Notes: generated by a model from the letters alone, not told the origin. Shown: positions 37,188-52,295, numbered from the stretch's first letter. The stretch: 64,000 nt of DNA from Strongylocentrotus purpuratus (GCF_000002235.5 NW_022145596.1:3128852-3192851); one strand, 5' to 3'. Made by a program: numbers and translations.

Positions 37188-39693
37188 TGGTAGAGAGAAA
37201 ATGAGAGAGGGATAATAGAGAGAAAATGAAAAAGAAGTAAAACATGTGTCTACATATGTATCTATTTACAGGTCCTTACTGATTTCATGGATTCTTTTTA
37301 CTTGCAATAAAATTAAAGATATGGGCACTATGACAACAAATTACAAAACTTTGACTTTTCTTAGTATTAAAGCCCCACTGTCCTACTTGTAGCTACTTGC
37401 TCCCTCTATATAGAAAACTTCCCCAATCGGTGCCTGTTGGTCCCCCATGATCCTCTTTTTCTTATGTTAGTTGAGAGCTGAGTTAATGAGATAGCCACCT
37501 GCTAGTGACCTCGCTTAGTGGTCTAATCCCTTCTGGCCCAGTAGTATTGACGGTCTTTAAGTTACATATTTATTAGCTTGATATGATAATTTATACATGG
37601 GACCTCCATTTTACATCTTGCTCTTACAGATGGGACATGATCCTGAATGATATGAACTAGAGATGCTTGGTGTCATTGTCAGATTCAAAAATCATTTTCA
37701 TTTTTTGTTGTTGGACATGCAGGTGCAGAAGGAGACCAGAGACTGGTTAGCGAATCATATAACCCAGCTGAAGGGAGATGGTGACGAGGAAGATAAGGAC
37801 AAGGCAGATATCAAGGTAAATAAGGGCATCTTTCTTGTCAAGATATTGTTCTAGATTTGAGTTTACTTGATTGGTTTCTACCATTTTTACTTTCTCTAAG
37901 TGTTCTGTGAAGCTATATTTTAATCATAGTTGAGCTTTACCTTTTTTACATGATGTTTTGCAAAAGTATTGTTTTAATTTTAAATGTGTAAGTAACACTG
38001 ATTACATATATTGGTTGAAAATAAGACCAGGAGAATCATTCAGGACTTTTAAAATTCAATTTGCTCTAAAAAGTAATGAAAGTGAATATCACCAAATCTC
38101 CTGGTCAAGTGATCAAAGATTCTGTATTGTCTTAATTTTATCTCAATTTGGAAATTAAGAAAAAAAAATGAAGAATAAATAATGCAATTATGGATTTTGC
38201 TTTCCATATTCATACATAATCTATGTTCTAGTTTTCCTTTTGGAGATAGCTTGTCTATTTTGAAGATGTTGGTTAAAATACAGAAATAAACAATTTTAAA
38301 TGGAGACAGCTTCACTTCTTTTGTTTTGATGATCAGGAAGTTCATGCCAAGGCCATGCAGACCCTTGCAGAGCTCACAGCTAGGACCATTGAGCAGTTCC
38401 ATAAGGTAGCAGAACTCATGCTGCTAGGTCAGGAGACAGAGCAGGCAAAGGCAAAGAGTCCAGTGGAAAGAGCTACCACCCTATCTAAGTAAGCTGAGAC
38501 ATGATATTAGGTGTATGTATAAATGTATTTTAGACTGTTCAGATGTTAGCAAAATATATAATTTTTGTAAGTGTAATTACATAAAAATAAAGTATCATAT
38601 GAAATATGAAAATATAGATATTTCATCATGAACATGGTCATGAGTAGATTGAAATTAGTCTGGTTCTAGCAAAGTTACAAGGTCCTGTGAGCTGAAGAAT
38701 CTTTACTATTTAGTATTAGACAGGATATACTCCTAATGTAGCTAAGAGAAATTGGGCACTTCCTAAAGTCAGCAAATATATATGAGACCTTTGACTGTTT
38801 TTGTTTTTTGGTTCAATCTGTCACTTATTTCACTTTACCGACATTCAGAAATTCATATCTGATAGCTAATTTTATTATGTATCCCCTACCCTCTTTTGTT
38901 GCCACTCAACGTGAGCTAGCATTCTAATGATTGATCTGAAACCATGTAGATGACTTTCTTTATTTCTTATGTTGTCCCTGCAGGTTAGCTAGCATTCTGT
39001 CTGCTGAAGTCAGCTCAGTCGCGACCAAATTCTGTGAGCTGTTGAGTTCCATGGGTGATCAGGGCTCAGAGGAAGTCAACACCATCATTACCAACATATA
39101 TCTAGAGGTAGGTAGATAGATAATACTAGATTGATAATGTATGATGGTATGAGGAGAAAGGGATGAAAAAAAAGCAATTGTGAATGCTCATTTGATAGAA
39201 AGGTAGAGAATTGACTAAAACAAAACAAATATATCAAAAAGCCCCGTTATGATCAGTGTGGTCTCAAACTACGTTGCATGACCCGTTGACGGCTCATGCT
39301 ACAGTGACATGCAATGGGGCTTACTCGAGTGATTTCGACATGCGACATTACTAACTGGAAATATTTTCACATGTTAAATTTGCGAACAATGACCGATTAG
39401 CGAAATTCGCGAAAATAAACACCCGCAAAAAAAAAAATGCTTGTAAAAAATTACTCATCACTGAAGTTGGTTAAAAATATATCACTTTTTAAAACCTATT
39501 TTTCCTTGATTGATCCCATTTTATTCACGTTTCTATTTTCTTCAATTGACCAAATCTTGCTCAATTTACTCATTTACTCCTACAGGCTTCCAACAGCGCA
39601 TCATACATCCAAGATGCATTCCAGCTACTGCTCCCCATCATGCAAGACATTGTTGTGACGACATTGAACTCAGCGGAGGAGGAGGCATCATAG
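32299..39693 (+). CDS. FAM114A2: FAM114A family protein (NOXP20-like), 11 coding exons, complete
   Basis: Vertebrate FAM114A proteins are soluble and Golgi-associated, and are reported as RAB2 interactors. Exons: 32299-32932, 33326-33484, 33947-34098, 34772-34903, 35353-35458, 36288-36452, 36858-36946, 37723-37815, 38337-38488, 38984-39107 and 39586-39693. Phases close to 637 aa. Residues 1-190 are acidic and probably disordered. Then come WGWGGWGTSLLSSAAATV (about 194), GLTHVLENVETSLG, a KEEKEE run in exon 3 (about 275-290), GGLDALEMLGRKTMD (about 318), LAHLEALEMLC, LAELTARTIEQFHK and the C-terminal ASNSASYIQDAFQLLLPI, all diagnostic of the family. The start has a good context (CACCATGG). 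Invertebrates usually have one gene, so the choice between A1 and A2 is nominal. Confidence 0.93.
37104..37190 (+). repeat. (GA)n microsatellite in a FAM114A intron
   Basis: An AG/GA run ending in GGGGGGG, sense-strand purine, not close to an acceptor. Confidence 0.9.
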
Positions 39694-40479
39694 TGCACAA
39701 TAAGTTCTCATCACTTTTAAATGGGATCTCACTTTACAGGAGCAATATTGGAAAAGACTGAAATATTATTACTGTGATATCGTCCCTCGATCAACACCAT
39801 TTGAAGAAATTCTTGACAGATACAAGAACTGTTTCAGTGTAATTTGCAAGATGTAGCCAGGGTATCCGTAGATTATCACATGAAATAGTGTTCATGTTGT
39901 GGAGGTGTCATACCTTGTGGATAGGTCATCAGGTTATGGGTCAAATGGTCCGAGTTGCAATCCAAGCGGCAGATGTATATTATCCTCTGGTGAAAGAGTA
40001 ATAAACATTTCCCAACCTGCAGCTCCGATTATCATTTATAATCCCTGTTTCCTGCCTAATACCCAAACAAGATATAAGGACTTGCTAGGATGAAGTAAGT
40101 CTTTGTGTCACGGTACTTGCCCTTTGACCTTGCAGTGACCCTGAAGCTTACTCCTCATTGTGGAGATGGTGCACATATTTTGTGTATGTATATGTCCAAG
40201 GATGGGGGTCTGTCACCGAAATGTTCTTAGAGTCATTCATATTTTGTGCTATAGAAATGCTATTTTTTTGCGAAACGTATATATTGGGGTATATTCATCA
40301 AAGTGCTGAGAGACTTTGTTAGTTGGTAGAGAATATGTGCTATATTCATGATTCATAAATTTCATTGTAATTGTTTAAAGGCAGTGGTTGTACGTTCAAC
40401 ATAATATTTTTGTTCAGATTTATGTTACCACATATTTTCACTCTGCTCGTCATTCTCATCAATATTTCATCGTTATCAT

Positions 40480-40549
<70 letters not shown>

Positions 40550-40560
40550 CTGCCATCGTC
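40480..40560 (+). repeat. (ATC)n microsatellite in the FAM114A 3' region
   Basis: About 24 trinucleotide units with interruptions at the right end. The poly-Asp, poly-Ser and poly-His frames over it are artefacts. Confidence 0.95.
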
Positions 40561-40727
40561 ACCATCGTCACCATCATCACAGTCAATGTCAGAGAAATTT
40601 TCAGTTATATCTGATTCAAAATCCTTGTTAAAGTATGAAGACACATTGGTTCTTATTATCTTAACAAACGGCTTCCACTGCGTAAACGTTAGCATCATCT
40701 GGAGAAGCATGATCTTCATGCTGTGTA

Positions 40728-40733
40728 AATAAA
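40728..40733 (+). promoter_or_regulatory. Candidate FAM114A polyadenylation signal AATAAA
   Basis: Lies about 1.03 kb after the stop, with a GT/T-rich stretch downstream (GCTCTGTCTGTTTTTC). A second hexamer at 42823-42828 would give a 3' UTR of about 3.1 kb. Confidence 0.4.
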
Positions 40734-43700
40734 ATACAATCAAATGAATCATTAAGAGCTCTGTCTGTTTTTCTCTAATTTCACTTATTTCTTTTTGCTT
40801 CCATCACTAATTCATTGTTGCTTTTGAGGTTTCCCTGGAAATGAATGAATTAAGATTTCCATTAGATTTTAATAGACTTAAATGATACATAGGTTCTAGG
40901 GATAAAAGGATATATATTAGTGATATTGGGTATTAGTGTGGTTATTTTCATGTTCTTGTTCTCTTCTTTGTTATCTGCATTTCTTCCGTCTGGTAATTAT
41001 GTGTTGACTCAGTATGCTGATATCGATTCTTGTAGTCAAATGAAATATATTCTATGTAATGGTTATTCTTTCATTATGATCATGTGGAATGCTCAATATT
41101 TGTTGCTTTGTCATGTATAATTATGTAAAAAGGAAAATATTAAGTATGAATGTGTTCAGTTGCTGGATACGGTACAGTAATGCATCATTTGCATAGATTT
41201 TAGACATGTATAGTCATTTACTTGTATACTTAAAATTCAGATTCTTTATTCAAATTATGTCTGGTATGGTGACTCTTGTATTATAATAAGAACACATGAT
41301 TTATAAATGATGGAATATTTAAAGTGTTGCAATGTGTTTGTTTGGTGAGAACTCAGTCTACATCATGATAATTTACTGCTTTTGTATAGCACCATAAAGC
41401 ACACTTTTAGGTAATGAGTGTGCATTGTATGTTCGGATTATTCCGTTTTCATAAGAGTAGAGTAAATTGAGCAATAATTCTGTACAAGAAAAACCTTTGT
41501 ACTTGGTACAGAGAAATGAACAAATTACCCTCAAAACGTTATGTTGTAATACTGTCAAAAATTCACATTCATTACAATTCAATTGCTATACTATGTGCAG
41601 TATTTGTTTGTTATGTCTGTGACAACATTAGATCAAGATCATTATGTACATAAATTTTCAGATTTTCCCATAATTTCTGACACAACTCGTACATTACAGA
41701 ATAGGAAGAAGAAAAAAAAGGCAGAGAATGGAGGGGAATAATGCAGAAACATGTTCTGCTTTCTGAAATGATAAGTTTTATGTCATTTACATCTTTAAAG
41801 TCATCCTTTTAGAAATTTCTGTATTAATGATTAGAGGTCTTGGAGATGAATATCCTTTTAATTCATTTCAATGTAGTTTCCAGTAGGACTGTCATTGGAA
41901 AGTTGGGTCGCATGTGTATTCTATGTATCATATGTAAACATATTTCATATAATTAAATGCTTTTTATGCACAAAAGTGACCAAACATCCTGAAATTTTTC
42001 ATACAATTCATTTATTTATTCCCTTTGCTGGATTTGAAAGGCATAATGATATATCGAACAATCATATCACATAACTTACTTTATTTTTTTAACAAAACAG
42101 AACATTTCATGTTGTATATGATTACTAGACCATTCATCTTCTCGTATTTGACAATATATCATGATTTAAGATTATGCATCAGAATGGACTACAGAATTTG
42201 TGACATTTCCCTTTTACCTTCAATTCCAAGTATGATAAAAGCAAAGTGAAATAGTAAATTCCTATATTGATTTGGTAGTGATTTTATACATTTCTCTATA
42301 CATTAATTTTTGAAGCTTTAAAGAAATGCATCATTTTTGACATTCTCTAAATATTTTGTTCAAAACAGAAGTTTTTAGGAGAATTTACATTGTGCATGTA
42401 TGTCAATGCTTTAGTATGGGTACTTATTTGTCTGGGTACTTGCATTCACTTCCTAAAATGTGTGCTGAAAACAGAGCTGTCACCCCAACTTGTCCTAAAA
42501 CAAAACAAAACAAAAAGTATTGACTGCTACATGTACTTGACCACTTGAAATGATATTGCTGTAGTAACAATTCAAGCCCCTTTTGATGGTTCGATTTGTA
42601 TTTTGAAACACATGTAGAGTAGGGCCATGTGTACTACACTCCAAAGGTGATGTGTTTACCATGTTTTGATCCAGAAGTTTGCAAAAAACTTGAAGAATAG
42701 AAGAAAAGTTGACAATTGATCATTGTCACATGATCAACTTTGTACCATCAGAAAGAGGACAAACATGGTGTGTTGACATCAGTTTAGTAGTACATGTATA
42801 GTACATGAACCTCTTTGCATTAAATAAAGAAACCTACTTAAATGTCAATGTTGTACTCTTTCACTAAATTTAGTTTGCTGCGGTTGGAATGTGGTGACAA
42901 AAATGCAATCCAATTTACACACATTTCTTTCAGACACCAAACTTCATAAAGACTTGCCCAGAATGCCATTGCTGAATGCACACGTATAATTATGGAAGTC
43001 TCCAACAAGGTCAATAAATAATTGGTATCAATACATATAAAACACCTTAGGAAAATCTTGAAACTTACATGCAGTTTTCATGAACAGTTTAAAAATATTG
43101 CAATAAATTGTACAATAACCTGCCTACAGAGTACAGACATTACAGAAAGTTAACCAGATACATTTCATACCCCAAACCAAAGAATCTATGTTACTACATG
43201 TACCTATTATCTTTGTAAATTGTGAGGGATAGTTCCTTAATTTTCTATTATGACAATTTCTAATATGAGTTCAGCCAATTCACTTAAAAATCTTGAGGTA
43301 TATTGTACTCGACGTATAGGAATTTCAACAATTGACTGTTGATATAGACAGAGAAGACAGTATGTATGATTTGAAATTGTTTTGATTTGGACCATCCTCT
43401 AGTTATCAATCCAAGTGTAATGATCATGAAAGGATATTGTTATGACTGATGGATCTTAAGTAATTATCAATAAGTAATTATCAATAATTCATTAACTAAA
43501 CCATACTCCTTCTTCTACCAGTAAGTCAAAAGCTAGGACCATTGCAGTTTAAACTTTAAGTTTGCCAAACCTCAAAGTTATCAACAACAATCTATAACGA
43601 CGGTTCAAACGCTCCAAAACAACAAGTGTTCAAAGTTTTTAACTACAACCTGGCGTAACCTCAGAGTTCATATATCCACATAGCACATAACTTTGGGTGA

Positions 43701-43969
43701 GGACCCCAAACTACTCAAGGTTACTGAGCTAACCTTAAGATCACTCTTGGTTTGTAATTTTGAGTAAACTTAAATCTTCATAACCACAAGAGCATTCGCA
43801 CGCTCCCCAAATAAAAGACAGTTTCAAACCCTGATCTAAACTTAAGGCTAACAGATTGTTGTGTGCTCCTAACTAATGTTCACAGCTTGTAATATCAGGT
43901 GCAGCTTAAACTGTGGCCATTGGTAAGAGTGACATGCTTCTAATTGGTGTCCTGCATCCCCAACTCATC
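40734..43969. other. Tail-to-tail spacer / 3' UTRs of FAM114A and NUP58
   Basis: The stretch is AT-rich, with no gene, RNA or recognisable mobile element. A small tandem duplication of TAAGTAATTATCAA lies at about 43459-43486. No convincing minus-strand polyadenylation hexamer was found in the first 900 bases after the NUP58 stop. Confidence 0.6.
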
Positions 43970-46900
43970 TCAGCGTGTGCTCTTCCGTGTCTTTAGAGGA
44001 GGTTTCTGAAGTTGTAGCGGCTTCCCTGTGGTGGTCGATCCAAACGAAGATCCTGCTATGCACACAAAGAAAAATAAAGAAGAAATCCATCTTAGCTTAA
44101 TCTTGCTATACACAATTACATATACATGGTATGTACTAAATCAGAAGAAAGGGGAAAAAATCCTACGACGCTGAATATAACCAGATGTAGTCCTATATAA
44201 ATTCTCTCACTGCAAATGATGGATAAGAAAAATGTTGGTTACATCAATCTGCTCCTCCGGTTGTTTGATTCATCACAACATTATAATTCTTAAGATTCAT
44301 ATGACTCGTTAACAAATAAATGACGGAAGCTTTAAGATAATGAGATATCCAAAGATCTTTTAGACTTCTAAATTGAGTCTTGTTAGCTTTTCTGTCCAAT
44401 GGGACTTTAGTCTGATTGACCTGACCTTTAGACTTGTGTGAATATTCTATCAACTGGGAAATCCTCTTCAAGAACTATAAAACACATTTTTAATATCCTG
44501 TATGTGTTACGGAATGAAGAGTGATTTCACATAACATATTCTTATTATCATTTAGCAGGAGTATAGAGCAAAATAGATACAAGAATAACTTTTTGCCATT
44601 CACATTAAAACATTTTGCTTCAAGTTGTTAATGTGCATGAAATTGTCATATCGTGATTTTTTTAAAAATTCTTATCTTGGTAAAAACAAACTTGGCTTTT
44701 TGTGTTTTTGTGGTAGCAAAAAAATTACATGTAGGAATCATTAATTCAATATTAAATTTATCAAGTCATTCTCCATAAAATACCTGGAAACTGACTCCCA
44801 AAAAATCTTGGTAATACCAACAATTCATGATATATGTTTATATATAATATGCAATTCTCCTCCCAGGCACTCATCCACGTAAATAACCAGAGGGTTCCCC
44901 AAAGTACATTGGAAGATTAATACATATAGCCTATAATAGGGTATTAACATACTCGGAAATGCCCATTTTCCCCATTCATTGGCTAGTATGCATTGTAAAT
45001 ATTTCTCCTTGTGACCAGAATCAAATGAGTGTACCATCAAATAGAGTCTAAAAAGTTTTGAGTATAGGTGTGTTTAACTTATTTCTTTATTAGGTGTTAG
45101 TAACAGTGTCCATGAAACATAATATATATAGAAGAAACATGATTCCAAAAGAAACTCGACATGCCGTTATGGGAAACTGATACAATTACACACAAAGTTG
45201 CAGGGAACATCGACGGGAGTGTTCAAAATGATCTACCAACCAGGGATACATGACATGTATAAACTGCATGTGATAAAATTAGAATCCAGGCAAAACATAC
45301 CAAATCAAATCAACTGTTGGACGAATACACTAAAACCAAGACAAGAGTGAAAAAACAGCATTGATGAGGGAAATGTTACCATCACAAAAACACAACAAGC
45401 CAAACTCTATGGGTCAGAAATCATATGAACAACACTGCAATATGTCAAAGGAATAATCTAATTTTATAAACAATGAGACAAATCTTGTAAACAACCATCT
45501 TCATATCAGCTGATGCCTATTTTGCAGCAATTTAACAACACAACTAACAAGCCTACATATTGTCACAACAAGGAGAACACTTCAAGAAGGAACAAAAAGA
45601 AAAACAAAGAACTACTTTAAAGAATTAATATCCATTATTACATCCAACCACTTTGAAAAGGAAGATGATTACATAATGGATCTCTTTGAACATGATGATC
45701 ATCTACACATCAGACAAGACACATCATTGATGCCATGTATTTACAAGAAATCTTACAGAACTCCTTAACAATCTTCACCAAAACACATCAAGACTCCAAA
45801 CACGGCAACAAAAAATAAACGGCAATAAAATAGACCATAACCCTAAACTGCAAGCTAGGGCTACATCAACGGCATAGCCAATTAGCCCATTGGCTCCTTA
45901 AAACAATGTCCCCAAATGAAAAAGTGTCATGGTGCCCCCTCACCTCCCCCCCCCCCCCCCCCCCGATCAAAAAGTATATCAACAAAATTATACCATGCCT
46001 CCCGTGCCTCTTGCCCATGTACACCGAAGTCACAATGTCACAATTATAATAGACATTTTTAATACCTTCACATCACTTTACATCTATCAAGGTGCATAAA
46101 ATATCTGTTCGATGGTCCAAAAAAACAAGTGATAGCATGATATGTTGTGTGATCATGACAGCATAGAATGGAATAATAATGCACTAGATGATTATTTTAT
46201 CTTTAAATCCAGTGATAGCTGTTTCAAAAAATATGTGACAGATAAAATGCTAGACCGGTGTTAGGGTTATCACCTTAATTAATTGGTAATGGTGAATTTT
46301 TGTGAAAATAATAATAACAATAATAATGTTAATTTGTAGATTCCATAACAATTACAAGATGGGGATACCAGGATTTGCCAAAGTGGTTGGGAAAATGTTG
46401 ATAAAATGAAGAAGAAGAAAAAAAAAACCAAGAAGACAAAGAAAAAGAAGAAGGAGATTATGTAAATGAGGTGAAAATTTTCATGTCCGTGGTAATTCTA
46501 ATGCTCATTAAAACGTGCAGTGGTTGCAAGTCATATTAGTTTTCATACTACAAGATAAGGTCCTTGTTAAAGCAAAACTTAGGAACTGGATTAGAAATTT
46601 CATTCAGAAAATGAAGAATAATAAACTTCCTAAGAATATCATATATGAAAATTCTTTATAATATTATTCTGTTTCTGATCTTCTATAACACAATTAACGA
46701 CTAAATTTCCAAATGATTTCTCAAACTTTGCTTCACATGTAAAATGAGAATAAAAACATGAGGTATACACCATAGTACATTCCGAAGAAAGACATAATAT
46801 GACTAAGGAAGACACCACATGCAAATTGCTCCATTCTAATTAAGTAACATTAAGATAGTATGTGAACAAGCAATTGAAGAAAAAAAAAAACTTGGATAGA

Positions 46901-49900
46901 AGGTACAATATAAACAGTAATAAAAGGGGATTTCCAAATAATCCAGATTTGATACAACTTTTTAACCTACCAGATGGTTTATTAGTTGCACTGTGAAGAT
47001 GCTACTAACTCTTGAAAGTTGGGGCTGAAATAGTTTTCACATGAGAGAGAAAATGGTCCAGAATAGAACACAGACAAGTCTATAATACTAATAGAAGAAA
47101 AGAAAGCCAGCTATTTTAGATTCACATGCAGTCTAAAATATTAGTACTGAATATGTGTATTACTGAAAATAGTCTTGTAAAATGATTGATTTTTAAAGAT
47201 ATTTGCCCCAGCATACAATTCTAAGACTTCTAAGCAAAGTTCTAGAAGCATTTTTTGCAATATTCTTTTAAGTCTGAGATTTCATTAGAATTGCAGTGTT
47301 TATTGAGAAGCTTTTGAATGAACAACTTTACTTTTACCTCATAACTTTAGTAAACAGATTAAAGTTTAATTAAATCTCAATTGATTGACAGGGTTATTGT
47401 AATTTCTTTTACAGATTTACAATGGGAAACTTTTCTTGTAACTCTCTACTAAATGTGCACTATGAAATATACATAATTCTTTTTCTTCAATAATTATATA
47501 AAAGTTGAATCAAATTTAAATCATAGTTCAGGGAGCTTTGTAGAATAGAAGCTGAAATTCTAGCCGATCATTACATTCTTTTCTTTGTGATCAAATTTTC
47601 CGAAATAGTAATATTTTGTGAACTTAAATTCCAAACAACAAAAAAAGGATAAAAATCACAGATTAATTTGAAAGAATACCAATGATAACTAACCTGCTGT
47701 GGTCCCGAAACCTCCAAAGCCAGTAGCTGCTGTACCGGTAGTCCCTGGATTAGGACCTGCACTGAGACTACCTCCAAAGTTAAATCCAGGTGCTGAGGTA
47801 GTAGCTGCCGCTGGATTGGTTCCAAACAGACCCCCTGTTCCACCACCACCACCAAAGGTTGACGCGGTCTGACCCAGGCCCGTTCCTAAGGTAGAGCCTG
47901 TTCCAAAGGTCCCAGTGCCAGTTCCGAAACCCTTGTTCTGGAAGCCAGCACCAAAGCCTGATGTGGCACCGAAGGTTGAGCCAGTACCGCCCAATCCTGT
48001 TGCGGTACCACCCAATCCTCCAGCTGTACCTCCTAAGCCTGTCCTGGCGCCGAGACCAGTTTGCAAGCCACCTCCCATGGCACCTCCCATGGCACCTCCC
48101 ATACCTGGTAAGAGTAGAGTGAGATCATAGTGTTCAAAGATAAAACAAACATCCTCTCTCACCAACTAATTATCACTAATGCTCACAAGTTATCAACTTT
48201 GGAAAATCAAAATCCAAAGTAAATCTCACCTAACATTAGATTTTCTTTTTTCCGCTTCTCTAATAAGATTAACTCTATCCAAGCAACTACTGAGGTGTTA
48301 GGAGCCCCCAACATTTGATGACAAACATTCACTTTATTTTGTTTAATGAAGTGAAAGAGGATGTCATTTAACACTGACTTCTGCAAGGATTTTCAGAATA
48401 AATGTGTTTAAGACGAATATTGATGAAAGAATACAAAATTTAGGTTTTCTGCGTACAACACAAAAGACAACACAAAACACAAAAGTTTTGTATTCTTTCA
48501 TCAATATTCGTCTTCAAACACATTTGTTTTGAAAATCCTTACAGAGCTGAGTGTTATATGACATCCTCTTTCACATCATTACACAATTGAAGTGAAATTT
48601 TGTCATCAAATTTCTTAGTAAATTTGGGGGTCCAAACACTTTAGGGGGCTTTAAAAAGGGTATACCCAGCACTACATATATTAGATGCCCTATAACTAAA
48701 CACTGAAACCTATTTGTGGCTTTTTGCAACCAAATCTCAATCTACAATTAACACATTGGCATATAAAAATGGATATCTGTAGTTCTCTCCACTAACAGAA
48801 GAAACATACCTAGCAAATAGATGAAGTAAACAAAAAAACATGATAGTACATCAATATTCTCACCAGTTGGTTTTTGAGCAGACTGCATAGCTGTGGCCAT
48901 AACCAGGGCCATATTAGGAAACTGTGTGAAGGGCTGAGGACCCTTGGATTGTGTCTTTGACCTGGTCTGTCTCTCAGCAAGCTTACGACGGGCTGAGAAT
49001 ACATCTGTGGAGTCTCCCAGATAGACCCGACGGTAGTTCAGGTACTGCTCTTTCTGGGCCTGGAGGAAAAGAACAGTGTCATAGGATTACTTCAGAATAT
49101 ATGAAAAATACACCTGCGGCTGCCCCGTTTGAAATGTGGGGTTCGAGAAAAACCCTTGAGATTACCTCTTGCTCAATTGTAAGAAGGAAATACATAGTAC
49201 ACAGTGTCCTATTCAGGGGCAAAATTTGGGTCATAATCTTGAACCCTGAAGTATTAATGGAGTGAAGTTTATAAAGAGTATGTACAGTAAAAATTGAGAA
49301 GTGCAAGTAAAAACATCGCTGCTCAGTTTGCAGGAGCCGGATCCAGCAAGAGGCTGCAAACTTCTGATAGTAGGGATGGCAGCCTCCCGGAACGTAGCAA
49401 GTGAGAGTGTATTTCCAGCTACATAGGGTAGTCTATTCCAGATTCTCATGTAATCTCACATAATCATCCTATCAAACATTCCTTCTGTATGAAAGTACTT
49501 CACATATGAGACATGTTTATTAACTACCAAAATAAGTAAAGAAACTCATGTGATGTCAACAAACTTGGTCCAATCACTATGCTTGCAAATTTAGAACTTT
49601 AGGACATGTGCTAAAAAGACATTTCGAGAATGTAATTAGTAAGATAGTATTGCAATACATGTGCTTATTTACCTATTCACTAGAAATGTTGAGTAGCAAT
49701 ATTAATATTAATGTACATGGCTAATACTGATGTGTATAGATGTACTAACCTTGATTATCTCATGGACACCTTGAAGTTGGGCAGCCAGAGCTACGAATGT
49801 CTCGTTGAGTTTCACCATGATATTAGAGAGTTCTGTAGAAAAAATAAATTAGGGGGGAAAATGTAAACAAACTAAAGTTGAATGACATGAACAAAGAGAG

Positions 49901-50332
49901 GTAAATTCATATTGATGAAAATCATGTCGATAAACGATGGTATCATTAAACATTAATAGATTTGAACAATTTAGAAGACAGTCAATGAAACATTTCTTGT
50001 GAGAAAAATGATTGTATGGTATCATCAGCAGCAGTTTGCCGACTTTCAATTGCAATTCTCATTATTTTTGTTTTTCTTGGCATTCATTAGTTGGCACTGA
50101 TAAAAGGTATACTGATAGAGGTGACGTGGTCTATTGGATACATCACTGGACTGTGGATCACATGGTTTGCCATCCGATCTCCCCGCGGCACTAATGTCCT
50201 TTGGCAAGACATTAATCTACATATGCCATACTCGACCCAGATGAGGTAAATTGGAACCTTGCAGGAATTAATTCCTTGAAATGCTAGAGTGCCATAATGG
50301 CAGCCTTGCTAAAATCGAGGTCCGCATCGTCG

Positions 50333-50371
<39 letters not shown>

Positions 50372-52295
50372 CCATCATCATCATAACCCAAAGCTATGGC
50401 TTTATACAGAACATTGCTGATGTATACCTTGAGGTGAGTATGAAGCAGGTTGCTCTAGGGCTGCCATGAAGCTCTCCATCTGTTCAATCTGTTGTCTACA
50501 TAACACCATGTCTTGCTCAAACTGGTACACAAGTCTCTGGAAATACCTGGGGAGAAAACAATTTCAAAAATTGTAATCATGAATTTGTTGCATTCCTAAA
50601 GCTTTGTTGACAGCTGTCCAGACTGGAGTAATAGAAATAGTGTGAGAATGCAAGTACAAGAAGCGACACATTGTGCAATGTGATTGCTATTACTGCAAAC
50701 ATACAGAGACAAAAATAGTCTGTTGAAAAAGGATTGGGGAGGCAACAAAACAATGAATAACAGAATTTTTTACAACTGAAACTTGTTCAAGCACCTCCTG
50801 GAATAAAACCTAACGTTCTATATTTTGTTATAAATGTGATAATGCGAGGGACTTCAAAAAGAGTAAAGGGTAAATTCTCCCTTGAATGGGTAGTAAGTAT
50901 ATCAATAAAGGATTTCAATATACAAGTTGTCACATCTCTCACTCCAACCCCTAGGGTACTTCAGTACCAGTTCATTTAAATTTCAGACAAAAATAAATAT
51001 TATAGCAAGATCTCTTTAAAGAGAAGGTTGAGTTCTAGGAAGAGGTGAACAATAATTTGTGAGCGCTATCATTGTTATTATGCCAGTGTGGAAGAACATC
51101 AGATAAAGAATGTTCCCTGAAAAGCATGGCTCTTCACATGCCTTAATATTCTAAATATGGCATGTAACATCATAAAAATCCAGGGTAGGATTTTTATGCC
51201 ACATGTTCGTGTATTCCTATATACATCTTGCTGTGTACAGTGCTTGTAACTTTACCAAGACTGGGCCAAATTTCTTATCATTTTGATGATTCCAGAACCT
51301 TGCAGTACACACCAATACTGATATGCTAGATGGTCAACTTTTTCTGATCGATTCCACACCGTTTCTTTCACAATGCAGTCTCATGACCAGAACTCAACTT
51401 TATCTTTAAGACTCACTCAGTAGGTGCAGAGTATTCTAATTGCAGAGCAGCTGGTATCTCCCTGGTCCTCTGAGCAATCTCTACATCCTTCAGCTGCTGA
51501 GCAGACTGCTCCTTCAGCTTGCGTACGGCAGCAGCATTACGCTGGAGACTGCTGGAAGCCTGCCGGAGGAGCTGATGGAGAGCTGCTGTCTCCTCCCGCA
51601 CCCGATGGAGGGGTTTGTCAGAGAAACGCAAGATCTCCTCTCGGGTGGACTTCTGCTTTTTGACGTACGCCCTGCAAGTGACAGAGAGTAATAATAACAA
51701 TGACAAAATAAATATAGAAATAAATTGTTAGCTCTCAACTATCATCTATTAATACCAGTATTTCTTGTTATAATTGAATAAAATTCCACATACAAACTAC
51801 AAACCAAGATATGTTGAGCACAACTTGGAATAACTGTGGAAAGAAATTTTGACACATTTTGAAGAAAAAAAAAAAAGAAAAAAAAAAAAAATGACATCAC
51901 AATGCTGAATCAGATGAAATAAGGGAGTACATAATTTCATAACAATTAACATTTATCAAAGCAATACAATTTCTCATCTCTGTTCAATATCACAAGCTTA
52001 TAGAGAAAACAACCCATTCAACAACACAACACACCATTTTCAAAAATAGTGGCCTTCAAAACCTTTCCTTCACATACATGTAGGCAATAAGCAGTTCTAT
52101 TTAAAGCATCAAACTCCTATTTCATAAACATTATACTGATACTCACTTGAATGCCTTGACGTTCTGACATATTGGTTGAGGCACATTGGTTTCCTTTACA
52201 CCTTGTCCTTTGCTACAATTTGTTCAAAGATAAATGAGAGAGAGGGAGGGAAGAGAGGGAGGGAAGAGAGGGAGGGAGGGAGTGAGAGAGAGGGA

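Noticed and set aside
47915-48130. Proline-rich plus-strand frame (PPNPVAVPPNP)
   Set aside because: Antisense shadow of the NUP58 Gly/Phe-rich exon 48104-47694. The 53071-53469 frame is likewise the shadow of exon 53389-53090.
50120-50190. Possible tRNA gene
   Set aside because: The head is tRNA-like only in outline, the B box is diverged, and it continues into a SINE body and trinucleotide tail.
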